Shown here: positions 7,854 to 15,654 of the stretch, piece by piece
Numbering within the stretch: the first letter of the stretch is position 1
Layout: each line of letters starts with the position of its first letter
Origin: JAIQFL01 sp035295745
GTDB lineage: Bacteria; Acidobacteriota; Terriglobia; Bryobacterales; Bryobacteraceae
Direction: 5' to 3'
Assembly: GCA_035295745.1 (NCBI GenBank)
Contig: DATGIL010000110.1
Coordinates: 31,529-95,528 of the forward strand
Length of the DNA: 64,000 nucleotides
Position numbers and translations under genes: made by a program
The notes under the pieces: model-generated
Seen by the model: only the letters and a program-made list of their open reading frames with translations
Database searches by the model: none
What the model was told of the DNA's origin: nothing

Positions 7854-9836
7854 TTACCGCGCCCGGTGCATCGACGCACGCTTCTGCAGAAGAATCCCGG
7901 GAATGGTGGCATCCACCTTGTCGGTTGCCGTCTCGGCGGTGAGGTCGACCCCCGTGGCCGCGCGATAGGCGTGCAGATATCCCTGAATTTCGGGACGGAA
8001 GAAGCGCGCCCAGTTGATCGCCGAGTACTCGTCGTTATCGGCAATCCAGTCGCCGTAGCGAATCGACAGAAGGAGTTGCTCGCCGTAGACCGCCAGGTCG
8101 CGGAAGTGGCTCACAGTCACGTCCGTCCAACCCTGCAGCGTCTTCATGGTATCCACTTGCGATTCCCAGGGCTCGCGGTAAGGAACCATGACGCGTCCTT
8201 GCAGGAACGATCGGATCTCCGGCCGCGCCAGCATATACTGCGAGAGCATCATCTCCACGCGCGCCGTCCAGGGAAGGTCGCCGAACTGATTGTGAGCGCC
8301 TTGAGCGAGGATGAGGTGGACCTCCCGCAGCGCATTGAGTAGGGGGAAGCCGTCCGCGATCACGGTGGTCTGGAAATCTTCCTTGAAGAAGATGGAGGTC
8401 TGGTGCAGCAGGTTGTGGAACGCCTCCAGGAATTTCGACCGGCTGTCCGCGCCCTGGATGCCGGCGGTGGCTTTGCCGTAGAGCGTGAGACCGTATTGAT
8501 GGTCATACTCAAAAGCACGCCGGCGCACCGAGAGTCGATTGAACTCGTCCTGGATGTATCCCCACAGCAGGTTATTGAGAGGCCGCAAAGGATCGATCTC
8601 CAGGTTCGCCAACGGATCGCGCTCTCTGCCTCCGCGCATGTTCTGGAAGCGCCGCGTGATGGCATTGATGGTCTGCACGAGCATGCCTTCTTCCATCCAG
8701 TAGGACCACATCAGCTCGATGAGGCAGGGCTCGTTGATGCGTTTGGCGAAGAGCAGACTGCTGTCGGGATCCTTCTTCTGCAATTCAGGGAAGGTAGCCC
8801 TGACAATGCGCGTGATATAGGGAAGCTGTGCGCGCTCCTTGCCGAGGTACTCATAGAGCTTCATCTCGATCTCGTCGATCGAGAACTTCTGGCCCAGCCG
8901 GCGGCTGTCCAATTCGGGATCGAACTGGGACTGATGATCCTCGCGACGGATGCGGACACCGCATTCCATCAGCAGGAACAGCTCGGTGAGGTGCTTGAGC
9001 GTCTGATATGCGGCCACGCCGTGCATGTGAATGCCGAGTTCGCTCAGATCTTTTTCCACCCGCCCGCGTGCATCCTTGGGAAGCCCCGGAGGAACCTCAA
9101 AGCGGCGCTCTTCCCAGTTCAGGGCGCGGTTCATGAAGTCCTGATAGCGGTCGAACGAGAGCGCGCGGCTGCGGTCGCGGATGGCCACCCACAGCGCCTG
9201 GTCCAAGGTGGGATCGGAGGCCGGCCGTTGGAGCCGCACGTTAACGGCCGGTCCCTTGATCGCGACGGCTCCATCGACGCGGGTTGCTTCCGGCTGCCAG
9301 GACTGAATTTGTGCGCTAATCCTGCTGGAAGCGTTGGTTCGGGGCTGGCCGCCCTTCTCCGAAAAGGACGCCTCACACAGCAATGATCCGGCGCGCGGTA
9401 AGAGTTCAATGGCATTGGGGACGACCATTGAGGGCGCAAAGGGCGTGGGAGGAGTGCATTTCCAATCGGTCACATGGATCCGATTGTCGCAATTGGACTT
9501 AAGCTGAATCATACAGCGCTGGCCGGCGATTAAGGCAGCGGCTGGTTCCCACTTGCAATCGCACTCCTGGAGAATCACCAGCTTCGCATCGAGACCCAAA
9601 TCCCAGTCTCCCGCATCATAATTCTGACCCTCCACTACATTCATGGGTCTGTCCATCGCCTCAGTGAAGTGCTTACACCGCAACAGCCACTGGCCCGCGG
9701 AAACACCGGTGATGGTGTATGTGCCGTCATTCTGAGTCGTATCGAAAGCGACCGTTCGCCCGGCCTGGTCGATTACCTCGACCCTGGCGTTGATGATGGG
9801 GCCTCCAGAGTGCATGAGTCTGCCGTTGATATTCAT
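7854..9836 (-). CDS. Large protein with carboxypeptidase-regulatory-like N-terminus
   Basis: 660 residues. Residues 1-75 look like a transthyretin-fold, carboxypeptidase-regulatory-like beta sandwich (GRLMHSGGPIINARVEVID, then NDGTYTITGVSAGQW), common in secreted or surface proteins. The remaining 580 residues are mixed alpha/beta to mostly helical, with no recognised catalytic motif and no obvious transmembrane span. There is no signal peptide. The ATG at 9836 has AAGGAG eight bases upstream. The gene is 112 bp from the upstream metalloprotease gene and 13 bp from the PLP enzyme. The function is unknown; the size and position suggest a structural or scaffolding part of the cluster (inference). 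Confidence 0.78.
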   Translation of the reverse strand: MNINGRLMHSGGPIINARVEVIDQAGRTVAFDTTQNDGTYTITGVSAGQWLLRCKHFTEAMDRPMNVVEGQNYDAGDWDLGLDAKLVILQECDCKWEPAAALIAGQRCMIQLKSNCDNRIHVTDWKCTPPTPFAPSMVVPNAIELLPRAGSLLCEASFSEKGGQPRTNASSRISAQIQSWQPEATRVDGAVAIKGPAVNVRLQRPASDPTLDQALWVAIRDRSRALSFDRYQDFMNRALNWEERRFEVPPGLPKDARGRVEKDLSELGIHMHGVAAYQTLKHLTELFLLMECGVRIRREDHQSQFDPELDSRRLGQKFSIDEIEMKLYEYLGKERAQLPYITRIVRATFPELQKKDPDSSLLFAKRINEPCLIELMWSYWMEEGMLVQTINAITRRFQNMRGGRERDPLANLEIDPLRPLNNLLWGYIQDEFNRLSVRRRAFEYDHQYGLTLYGKATAGIQGADSRSKFLEAFHNLLHQTSIFFKEDFQTTVIADGFPLLNALREVHLILAQGAHNQFGDLPWTARVEMMLSQYMLARPEIRSFLQGRVMVPYREPWESQVDTMKTLQGWTDVTVSHFRDLAVYGEQLLLSIRYGDWIADNDEYSAINWARFFRPEIQGYLHAYRAATGVDLTAETATDKVDATIPGILLQKRASMHRAR

Positions 9837-9948
9837 GATGATCTTCTCCTTTCACTCGTACTCCCCGGCGGGACAGGCCTTGGCCGTCCGCAGCCGGATC
9901 TGAAATCAGGTCCAAAAACGAAAACAGGACAACACAAAAACCCCAGTG

Positions 9949-11235
9949 TCAGGACGCGATTGCGCATCCGGCAGCCGCCTGCAGGGTACTCCATAGTGCC
10001 CAGTGCGACAGGAGTTTCCCGAGCACCGCGCTCTCTTCTTCGGGCGTAATGCTGCCATCGATGCGGCCCTGTCCGATGGCGGCAAATGTCACGATCGGCC
10101 GCGTCTGATACATCTCCTGAGGCGCGTGCCTCCAGCGCCGCAGCAGTTCCTGCAGCCGCGAAGGCTGCAACTCGACGGTATCGAGTGCCTGCCGGACTGA
10201 GTGCCCACGGAGTGCCGGCGGGCGATGATCCACCAGCAACGTCACCAGCTCGGGAATCGTGCGCTCCAGCAGTTGCATCACTTCGCGCTGCTGCGGCGCG
10301 GCTCCAGAGCGCGGGTAGTATGATTCCCAAAGCTCCACCAACTGGCCCCAACCCGGCTGCGGATAAAACGCGTTGCCCATTGCCGCGCTGAGCTTGACCC
10401 GGATCCATGGAGTGGGGTGCGGATCTCCGGTATTGACGCGAAACACAAAAACGCGCGGCAAGCTGACCACGCTCATCAAGCCGAGTGTGGATGCAATCCC
10501 CACCCGGCCGGCAGCCCACAGATCGGCGACGATTTCGCCGATCCAGCGCTCCCACAGTTCCCAGGCCAGGCGTTCCGAGGGACGCTCCTGCGCCTTGCGC
10601 CGGAGCACCGGACGCAGGGACTCGACCAGGGAAAGCAAAGCCGCGGCCTGGTGCCCAACTTCGTGAACCAGCGAGGAGGCGATCCCGCTGCCCACCATTC
10701 GCTCGCGCGGAATTTTGATGATCGCCACCGGATTGTCGCCGCCGCCCGGCAATCGGGTGCGGGAGCGCCGGATCGCGGCGCCCATCCCGCGATCCAGGTA
10801 GCAGACGATCGGCGGCGAATCGTAATAATGTCCGTGCAGGCGCAGCGCGTCCGCCGAAACCACGTCCAGTCCGGAGAGCCAGACTCCCGTCTCGTTCTCG
10901 CTGCGCTGCGTGATCACGTTCTCGAAGAGATCGAAATGCGTAAGCACGCCGGTGAAGCGAAGGCGCAGACTGATGAATTTCCGCTGGGCGGTTTCGGCGT
11001 CCGAGCCAGCACCCTCGGGCGACTTCAGCCAGTCCAGGAAGCGCTCCACCAGAGAGCGCAACTGCCATCGTCCGACAATGAGGAATCGTTCGATGGCGGT
11101 CTGCGTCTCCGGCAGCAGACTGGCTGCGGGAAGCATCGACTCCTGCATGGCCAGCGGTTTGACCCGGGCAAGCCGCGTCAAGAGGGCGCGCGCTTCCTGT
11201 TCCAGCATCCACGAGGCAAACGGCGGCAGCGGCAT
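9949..11235 (-). CDS. Putative zinc metalloprotease-like protein (HEVGH)
   Basis: 428 residues. SSLVHEVGHQAAALL (188-202) carries an HExxH zinc motif (H191, E192, H195). About 40 residues later WIGEIVADLWA supplies E234 and D238, the spacing expected for the third zinc ligand of a gluzincin-type peptidase. The flanking sequence is helical and matches no family I can name. There is no signal peptide, so it may act in the cytoplasm or be exported by another route. It follows the second glycine-zipper gene by 6 bp, consistent with a joint product such as maturation of cluster proteins (inference). The zinc-site reading is fairly firm; the substrate is unknown. Confidence 0.78.
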   Translation of the reverse strand: MPLPPFASWMLEQEARALLTRLARVKPLAMQESMLPAASLLPETQTAIERFLIVGRWQLRSLVERFLDWLKSPEGAGSDAETAQRKFISLRLRFTGVLTHFDLFENVITQRSENETGVWLSGLDVVSADALRLHGHYYDSPPIVCYLDRGMGAAIRRSRTRLPGGGDNPVAIIKIPRERMVGSGIASSLVHEVGHQAAALLSLVESLRPVLRRKAQERPSERLAWELWERWIGEIVADLWAAGRVGIASTLGLMSVVSLPRVFVFRVNTGDPHPTPWIRVKLSAAMGNAFYPQPGWGQLVELWESYYPRSGAAPQQREVMQLLERTIPELVTLLVDHRPPALRGHSVRQALDTVELQPSRLQELLRRWRHAPQEMYQTRPIVTFAAIGQGRIDGSITPEEESAVLGKLLSHWALWSTLQAAAGCAIAS

Positions 11236-11241
11236 GGCGAA

Positions 11242-11898
11242 TTAGACCCCCACGAGAACGATGCGTTCTCCGTGCCGGTACCAGCGTCCATGATGACCCC
11301 GTCCGCCATGATGGTGGCAGCCGCATCCCTGATGGTGACCGCCCGCATGGTGGCCGCCCGTCAGGTAAGGCACGATATGCGGCGCATGGACCTTGGCGGC
11401 TTCCACTATGGCCGTTTTGGCAATGGTGTGCGGATCTCCCGGCCCCATCTGGGCGGCATTCTTGGTGGCCTCCGTCGCCAGCTTGACAAACTGGTGGGCG
11501 GCTTCCCACTCGCGTTCCTCGCTTTCGGCTTCGGCTTCGAACAGGCCGCCCGCAGCCGATCCGAGCGTTCCGCCGATCTGGCCGCCGACGGGTCCGCCGA
11601 TGTAGGTGCCGAGCGCGGTCCCGGCCGCCGGAAGCAGTTGCTTGGCTACATCCTTGAGTCCGTTACCTAACGCCTGCCCGGTTGGCGAGCTGATGAATTT
11701 GCCCACCGTGTTGGCCACGCCGGAGATCACGTCTCCGAGAAAATTGTCCAGCTCCTGCTCGCTGCCGACTTCCATCAGCCCGGCGGCGAGGTTCGCGTTC
11801 TCTTCTTCGTTCAACACGGTTTCACCCATGGGAGGCGGACCGTATCCGCTTTCATTCTGGGCGTACCCAATCTGAGTGCGATCGATATCGTGAGTCAT
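11242..11898 (-). CDS. Glycine-zipper protein with His/Gly-rich tail (paralog 2)
   Basis: 218 residues. The acidic N-terminal segment (LNEEENANLAAGL, then ELDNFLGDVI) is followed by a conserved VGKFISSPTGQALGNGLKDV block. A glycine zipper follows (TYIGGPVGGQIGGTLGSAAGG) that could insert into membranes or oligomerise. A helical segment, a His/Gly-rich stretch with possible metal-binding capacity (GGHHQGCGCHHHGG) and the C-terminal signature GRWYRHGERIVLVGV end the protein. It is a clear paralog of the upstream gene. The ATG at 11898 was chosen for its AAGGAG site; the frame is open to 12096. I recall similar uncharacterised proteins elsewhere beside peptidoglycan-binding genes, but cannot verify this here. 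Confidence 0.83.
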   Translation of the reverse strand: MTHDIDRTQIGYAQNESGYGPPPMGETVLNEEENANLAAGLMEVGSEQELDNFLGDVISGVANTVGKFISSPTGQALGNGLKDVAKQLLPAAGTALGTYIGGPVGGQIGGTLGSAAGGLFEAEAESEEREWEAAHQFVKLATEATKNAAQMGPGDPHTIAKTAIVEAAKVHAPHIVPYLTGGHHAGGHHQGCGCHHHGGRGHHGRWYRHGERIVLVGV

Positions 11899-11917
11899 TT
11901 CAGTTCTCCTTAGTGGT

Positions 11918-12565
11918 TTAAACGCCAAACAAAATAATCCTGTCCCCTTGTCGAATCCATCTGCCCGTGCGGCGCGAGTTCCGATGGCCCCGGCCGCCGT
12001 TCCTCTCCAGGTCGAGCAGGCCCGGCAGATAGAGGCGTGCCGCCTCCCTCGCCGCGTGGTGAACCGTTTCCAGCGGATCGGCTCGCGGATCGGCATCGAG
12101 CGAATTGGCCACGGTCTGGCTGGCGAACCGGATGAACTGCCGGGACGCTTCCAGGTCGCGATCCTCAGGGCTGAGTCCTTCGAGCTCGAGGCCGAGCAGG
12201 CTGCCCGCCATCGAAGCCAGATTGCTGCCGATCATCCCGCCCGCAGGACCGCCGACTACGGTTCCAAGTGCTCCGCCGGCGAGTGGCAGGGCCGTTTTGG
12301 CCACGTTCTTGAGCACGCCGACCAGAGCCTGGCCCTGCGGCGATTTGACCCATTTGCCGACGCTGTGGCCGATGTTGTGAATCAGCTTGCCAAGAAACTG
12401 CTCCATCTCGGTGTCGCTATTCAATCCCAGAAACTCGGCGGCCAGTTCCGTCTCCTCCCCCTCGGTGAGGACCACGCCGCGAGGCTCTGCGGGAATCTCA
12501 CCGAGTCCCTCGGAGAATTCCATCTGCGGGGAATAGTCAGTAAGCGGGTTGGAATAGGTGCTCAT
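11918..12565 (-). CDS. Glycine-zipper protein (paralog 1), first gene of the cluster operon
   Basis: 215 residues with the same plan as its downstream paralog: acidic N-terminus (LTEGEETELAAEFLGL, MEQFLGKLI), VGKWVKSPQGQALVGVLKNV, glycine zipper (GTVVGGPAGGMIGSNLASMAG), a helical part (EASRQFIRFASQTVA) and C-terminal GRWIRQGDRIILFGV. There is no signal peptide. The start has a near-perfect Shine-Dalgarno sequence (AAAGGAGG, eight bases from ATG). A -24/-12 element would place transcription start about 37 nt upstream, and an RNA hairpin (12589-12607) lies in that leader. It probably forms homo- or hetero-oligomers with its paralog, 19 bp downstream (inference). Molecular function is unknown. 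Confidence 0.83.
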   Translation of the reverse strand: MSTYSNPLTDYSPQMEFSEGLGEIPAEPRGVVLTEGEETELAAEFLGLNSDTEMEQFLGKLIHNIGHSVGKWVKSPQGQALVGVLKNVAKTALPLAGGALGTVVGGPAGGMIGSNLASMAGSLLGLELEGLSPEDRDLEASRQFIRFASQTVANSLDADPRADPLETVHHAAREAARLYLPGLLDLERNGGRGHRNSRRTGRWIRQGDRIILFGV

Positions 12566-12588
12566 TCTCGCGTCCTCCTTTGGAATCA

Positions 12589-12607
12589 GTTCCGTTTTGC
12601 GCGGAAC
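12589..12607 (-). promoter_or_regulatory. Hairpin in the predicted 5' leader of the cluster operon
   Basis: GTTCCG-TTTTGCG-CGGAAC forms a 6-bp stem with a 7-nt loop. It lies just downstream of the predicted sigma-54 start and ahead of the strong Shine-Dalgarno site, so it may protect the mRNA 5' end or tune translation. Confidence 0.4.
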
Positions 12608-12612
12608 ACAAA

Positions 12613-12628
12613 TGCACGGGTCTCGCCA
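12613..12628 (-). promoter_or_regulatory. Predicted sigma-54 (-24/-12) promoter for the cluster operon
   Basis: On the minus strand TGGCGAGACCCGTGCA has the invariant GG-N10-GC and matches 9 of 12 defined positions of the consensus TGGCACGNNNNTTGCA. Start of transcription would be near 12602, giving a 37-nt leader to the ATG at 12565. A sigma-54 activator is encoded at the other end of the cluster. Confidence 0.5.
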
Positions 12629-12672
12629 ATTGCGAAGACTTTGAAAACATAGGAAGTCGCGATGGGACCCCA

Positions 12673-12729
12673 GCGAAGCGGATTTCGGTTCGGCCGAAGC
12701 TCCCTGGTTTCGAGCGAAGCGTGCTTCGC
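12673..12729. promoter_or_regulatory. Palindromes midway between two -24/-12 elements: candidate shared enhancer
   Basis: GCGAAGC occurs at 12673-12679 and 12714-12720, the latter forming a perfect palindrome with GCTTCGC at 12723-12729. TTCGGCCGAA at 12689-12698 is another perfect palindrome. The block lies about 70-127 bp upstream of both predicted sigma-54 starts (12602 minus, 12798 plus), the usual distance for activator binding sites. Confidence 0.4.
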
Positions 12730-12771
12730 CCGCCGCGCCGGCGCCGCCATATCTGCAAGTGACTTAGGAGT

Positions 12772-12787
12772 TGGCACTGACTGTGCA
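12772..12787 (+). promoter_or_regulatory. Predicted sigma-54 (-24/-12) promoter for the 877-aa gene
   Basis: TTGGCACTGACTGTGCAA (12771-12788) has GG at 12773-12774 and GC at 12785-12786 with exactly ten bases between, and matches 10 of 12 defined consensus positions. Transcription would start near 12798. That is after the first ATG (12793), so the in-frame ATG at 12817 may be the true start. Confidence 0.5.
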
Positions 12788-12792
12788 ACGCG

Positions 12793-15426
12793 ATGACCCA
12801 CGTGAGTACAAAAGCCATGACACGATTCAGCAGCTTGCAAAATGCCAATTTCGGAACGCGGGTTCTTATGCCTGCGGATAAGGCGGAATCCGAATTCCTG
12901 CACTCGCCGCGATCCAGCTTCGGGGGATACGTCGACACCTTCCGCATGCGCAGCGTGCCGGTGCGCTTCTCTGTCTATTGCCCGCCGGCGGCGATGGGCG
13001 CCCACGAGGTGGACGTGCTCGTCTTCGCGCACGGGCTGTTAAACGTCTGCAAGCCGGCGCCAAAGAATCCGCCCGAAGATCTCGTCTCCGAAGCTCCGTT
13101 CCGGTTAGGCCAACTTGTTGACGGCTGCGGCCGCGCGCTGGTGCTGATCGTACCTTTATTCGAATGGAGCGGGAAGATGTGGTTGGGTGAGCCCGAACAT
13201 TTGAATGCTCTGGTGGAGGAGACCCGCGAGCATCTCGCCGGTCTACTGGGCGCGCCGCCAGCGGTGGCGAACCTGATCCTCGCCGGCCATTCGCGCGCCT
13301 ATTCGTTTCTCGAGCCGCTGGCGAGGAATTTCGCCTCTCCGCAGATGCGCGAGGGAGCTTTGTCGCGGCTGGCGGAGATCTGGATGCTCGACAGCACCTA
13401 CGGAGGCGATGTTTCGAACTGGATGGGCCTGATGGCAAAGAAGCCCGGATTGAATGTAAAGGTGTTTTATCGGAAGGGCAGCAAGACTTCCGCCTTTGCC
13501 CAGGCGCTCGCCAGCCGGGCGCGGGAGAGCGCCGGGAGACTCGTGGTGACGGGGCTCGATCCAGTGCAGATCGGCCATTGCGAGGTTCCGGGAAGCCAGT
13601 TGCCGGGGCTCCTCAGGAGGTACGCAGGCGACAGCCGGTCCGTGCAACACGAGCTCGACTTCGAAAGCCATCGGCCATCGCTGCGGCGGAAAATTCTGGA
13701 AATTGCCGAGCAGGAGTGGCAGAACTGGAAGCAGGGCACCATCGCGGAAACTGCGGCGGAGGCCGTGCCGCTGCTCACCAGGTACTGGGATGCGGTCGGA
13801 GTCGCTCCCACCCCGGAACAACTGCGGAGCACGGTCTGGCAGGCCGCGCATCCCTGGAGCGCGGCGTTCGTCTCGTGCGTCATCCGCGCGGCGGGGGCCG
13901 GCAAATCATTTGGATATTCCGCCTCGCACACCGGCTACATCGCCGCGGCGAAGCGCGCCGCCCAGAAACACGACGTGGACAAGTTTCAGGCTTTCCCGAT
14001 TGACGAGGCTCCGCTCGAGCCGGGCGACGTGGTCTGCCACGATCGTCCGGAACGGCCTAGCGGACCATGCGCCGGTACCAACTTTGAGAACGCCGGTACC
14101 GCGGGACATATGGTTTCGCACGGCGAGATCGTGCTGGAGGTCAATGCGGCTGGTGGCTATGCGATCACGATCGGCGGCAACACTTCGCAGGAGTACCCGA
14201 GCGTCCGCGGCGCACTCGGAGGGAACACCGTCGGCAAACACAAGGTCGCGATCGATCACCACGGATACTGCATCGCTTCGCAGAAGAAGTGCCCCTACTT
14301 CGCGGTGTTGAAGCCGCCGCCGGAGAGTGGCGAGCACGAATTGCGCGATGCGGGACGCTGGTCGTGGATGTCGCCGGACGCCGAGGCGCGCAGGTTGGGA
14401 GGAGTGCAACTGGAGGAGGACGTCCACGATCCGTCAGTCACGGAGACTCGTGCGATACGCATTACCGTGGTCGGTCATGCCAGTGCGCGGTGGCGCGGGG
14501 CCAGGAATCCTGACGAGGCGAACCGCCTGAATGACGCGTTGTCGAACCGGCGCGCCGATAACGTGCGGGCGTTCGTCGAGCAGATCCTGCGCCGGCAACT
14601 CCCCGGAGTACCGATCCTGCCGGGTAGCTCGCCGGCGCCCGGGCAGCACCCCACGGGTCTGCAGGCCGGCTCGTATGGCGTGGGGAGCCGGCAACCGGTG
14701 GCGCCGTCGGCGAATCCGAAAGAGAATGATCCGCGCAATCGCAGCGTGCAGATCCTGATCGAATTGACCACGACCCAGCACGGCGTGAATCAGGTTTCGC
14801 TCGCGCCCAAACACATCAACGCGCGGACTGACAACTGGTACGGCAAGGTGCTGTCTCTCAAGGGCGCCGCCATCGGCGCGGCGGGATACCGCCTGGAGAT
14901 GACGATTCGCAATCCTCTGTCGAACAAGCTGGCTACTTATGCGGCATATCTGGGTGGAGGCGGCGTGGGTGGTCCGGCGTGGCTTTCGGGATCGGACCTG
15001 GAAGACGAATTCTCATTCACAACGGACCACGCCATGGGATTCGGAGATTTCGACGGCCAGTGGATTCGCGTGGAGAGAGTAGGCGGGAGTTTCGGCGTGG
15101 AGATCATGCGGGCGTACCTGACGTTTGTCGGGTTGGGCGACGGTGCCGCGATGCTGCGGTTCCAGAAGTCCACGGGCTTCGGCCTGAAGCGGCCGGACGC
15201 GGAAGGGTTTGTGGCGAGCGGGAAGTTGAGTCTGCAAGGACAGAATCCCGGCGACTGGTATGAGGTGGATGGCGGCACGGACACGGTGCCATTCGCGGTG
15301 GATCACAACGTCGAAGACGGCATGATTCTGACTTTCCCCACAGGCAAGGCTTCGATGCGCGACATTAAGGCTGCGGAGAAGACAAGGCTCAGTGACTTCG
15401 TGAAGAAGTGGGCGCAACAACTTTAA
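12793..15426 (+). CDS. Multidomain protein: alpha/beta-hydrolase + DUF2272-like + OmpA-like regions
   Basis: 877 residues. The first 290 look like an alpha/beta-hydrolase, with nucleophile elbow AGHSRA (S167) and candidate D200 and H262. Residues about 300-510 resemble DUF2272 (HPWSAAFVSCVIRAAG at about 353, then GYSASHTGYIAAAKR), a domain tied to cell-wall processes. Residues about 550-670 resemble an OmpA-type peptidoglycan-binding domain (VVGHASARW, LNDALSNRRADNVRAFV, DPRNRSVQILIEL). The last 200 residues are beta-rich with no recognised family. There is no signal peptide. Starts at 12793 and 12817 both lack a strong ribosome-binding site; 12817 fits the predicted sigma-54 promoter better. 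It is transcribed divergently from the cluster operon. A wall-associated enzyme or effector is plausible (inference). Confidence 0.82.
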   Translation: MTHVSTKAMTRFSSLQNANFGTRVLMPADKAESEFLHSPRSSFGGYVDTFRMRSVPVRFSVYCPPAAMGAHEVDVLVFAHGLLNVCKPAPKNPPEDLVSEAPFRLGQLVDGCGRALVLIVPLFEWSGKMWLGEPEHLNALVEETREHLAGLLGAPPAVANLILAGHSRAYSFLEPLARNFASPQMREGALSRLAEIWMLDSTYGGDVSNWMGLMAKKPGLNVKVFYRKGSKTSAFAQALASRARESAGRLVVTGLDPVQIGHCEVPGSQLPGLLRRYAGDSRSVQHELDFESHRPSLRRKILEIAEQEWQNWKQGTIAETAAEAVPLLTRYWDAVGVAPTPEQLRSTVWQAAHPWSAAFVSCVIRAAGAGKSFGYSASHTGYIAAAKRAAQKHDVDKFQAFPIDEAPLEPGDVVCHDRPERPSGPCAGTNFENAGTAGHMVSHGEIVLEVNAAGGYAITIGGNTSQEYPSVRGALGGNTVGKHKVAIDHHGYCIASQKKCPYFAVLKPPPESGEHELRDAGRWSWMSPDAEARRLGGVQLEEDVHDPSVTETRAIRITVVGHASARWRGARNPDEANRLNDALSNRRADNVRAFVEQILRRQLPGVPILPGSSPAPGQHPTGLQAGSYGVGSRQPVAPSANPKENDPRNRSVQILIELTTTQHGVNQVSLAPKHINARTDNWYGKVLSLKGAAIGAAGYRLEMTIRNPLSNKLATYAAYLGGGGVGGPAWLSGSDLEDEFSFTTDHAMGFGDFDGQWIRVERVGGSFGVEIMRAYLTFVGLGDGAAMLRFQKSTGFGLKRPDAEGFVASGKLSLQGQNPGDWYEVDGGTDTVPFAVDHNVEDGMILTFPTGKASMRDIKAAEKTRLSDFVKKWAQQL

Positions 15427-15453
15427 GGTATTGCGCCGTGGCTCCGTGGCGCG

Positions 15454-15625
15454 GACACTCGTGTCTGCCGCGTCGACACTCTTGTCGACGCTTTCGGACG
15501 TCTGCCAATTTTGAACGCCGGAGGCGGCTGATTAGCAACAAAGATCAGCTCTTGCCGCAGATTTCGTTGGACGCACGAAAAGTCTCGACACGAGTGTCGA
15601 GACGGCAAACAAGAGTGTTTGCGCC
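15454..15625. repeat. Palindromic repeats between convergent genes (second family)
   Basis: The gap holds GACAC-TC-GTGTC (15454-15465), GTCGACA-CTCT-TGTCGAC (15472-15489) and the long hairpin TCTCGACACGAGTGTCGAGA (15583-15602, 9-bp arms around GA). It also has partial direct repeats of GACACTCGTGTC and ACAAGAGTGTTTGCG type. The sequence differs from the REP-like family elsewhere in the window. Its position between two 3' ends suggests bidirectional termination or a mobile REP-like element. Confidence 0.6.
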
Positions 15626-15654
15626 ACACCCGAGGCAGTACAGCTGCGCGTTAC

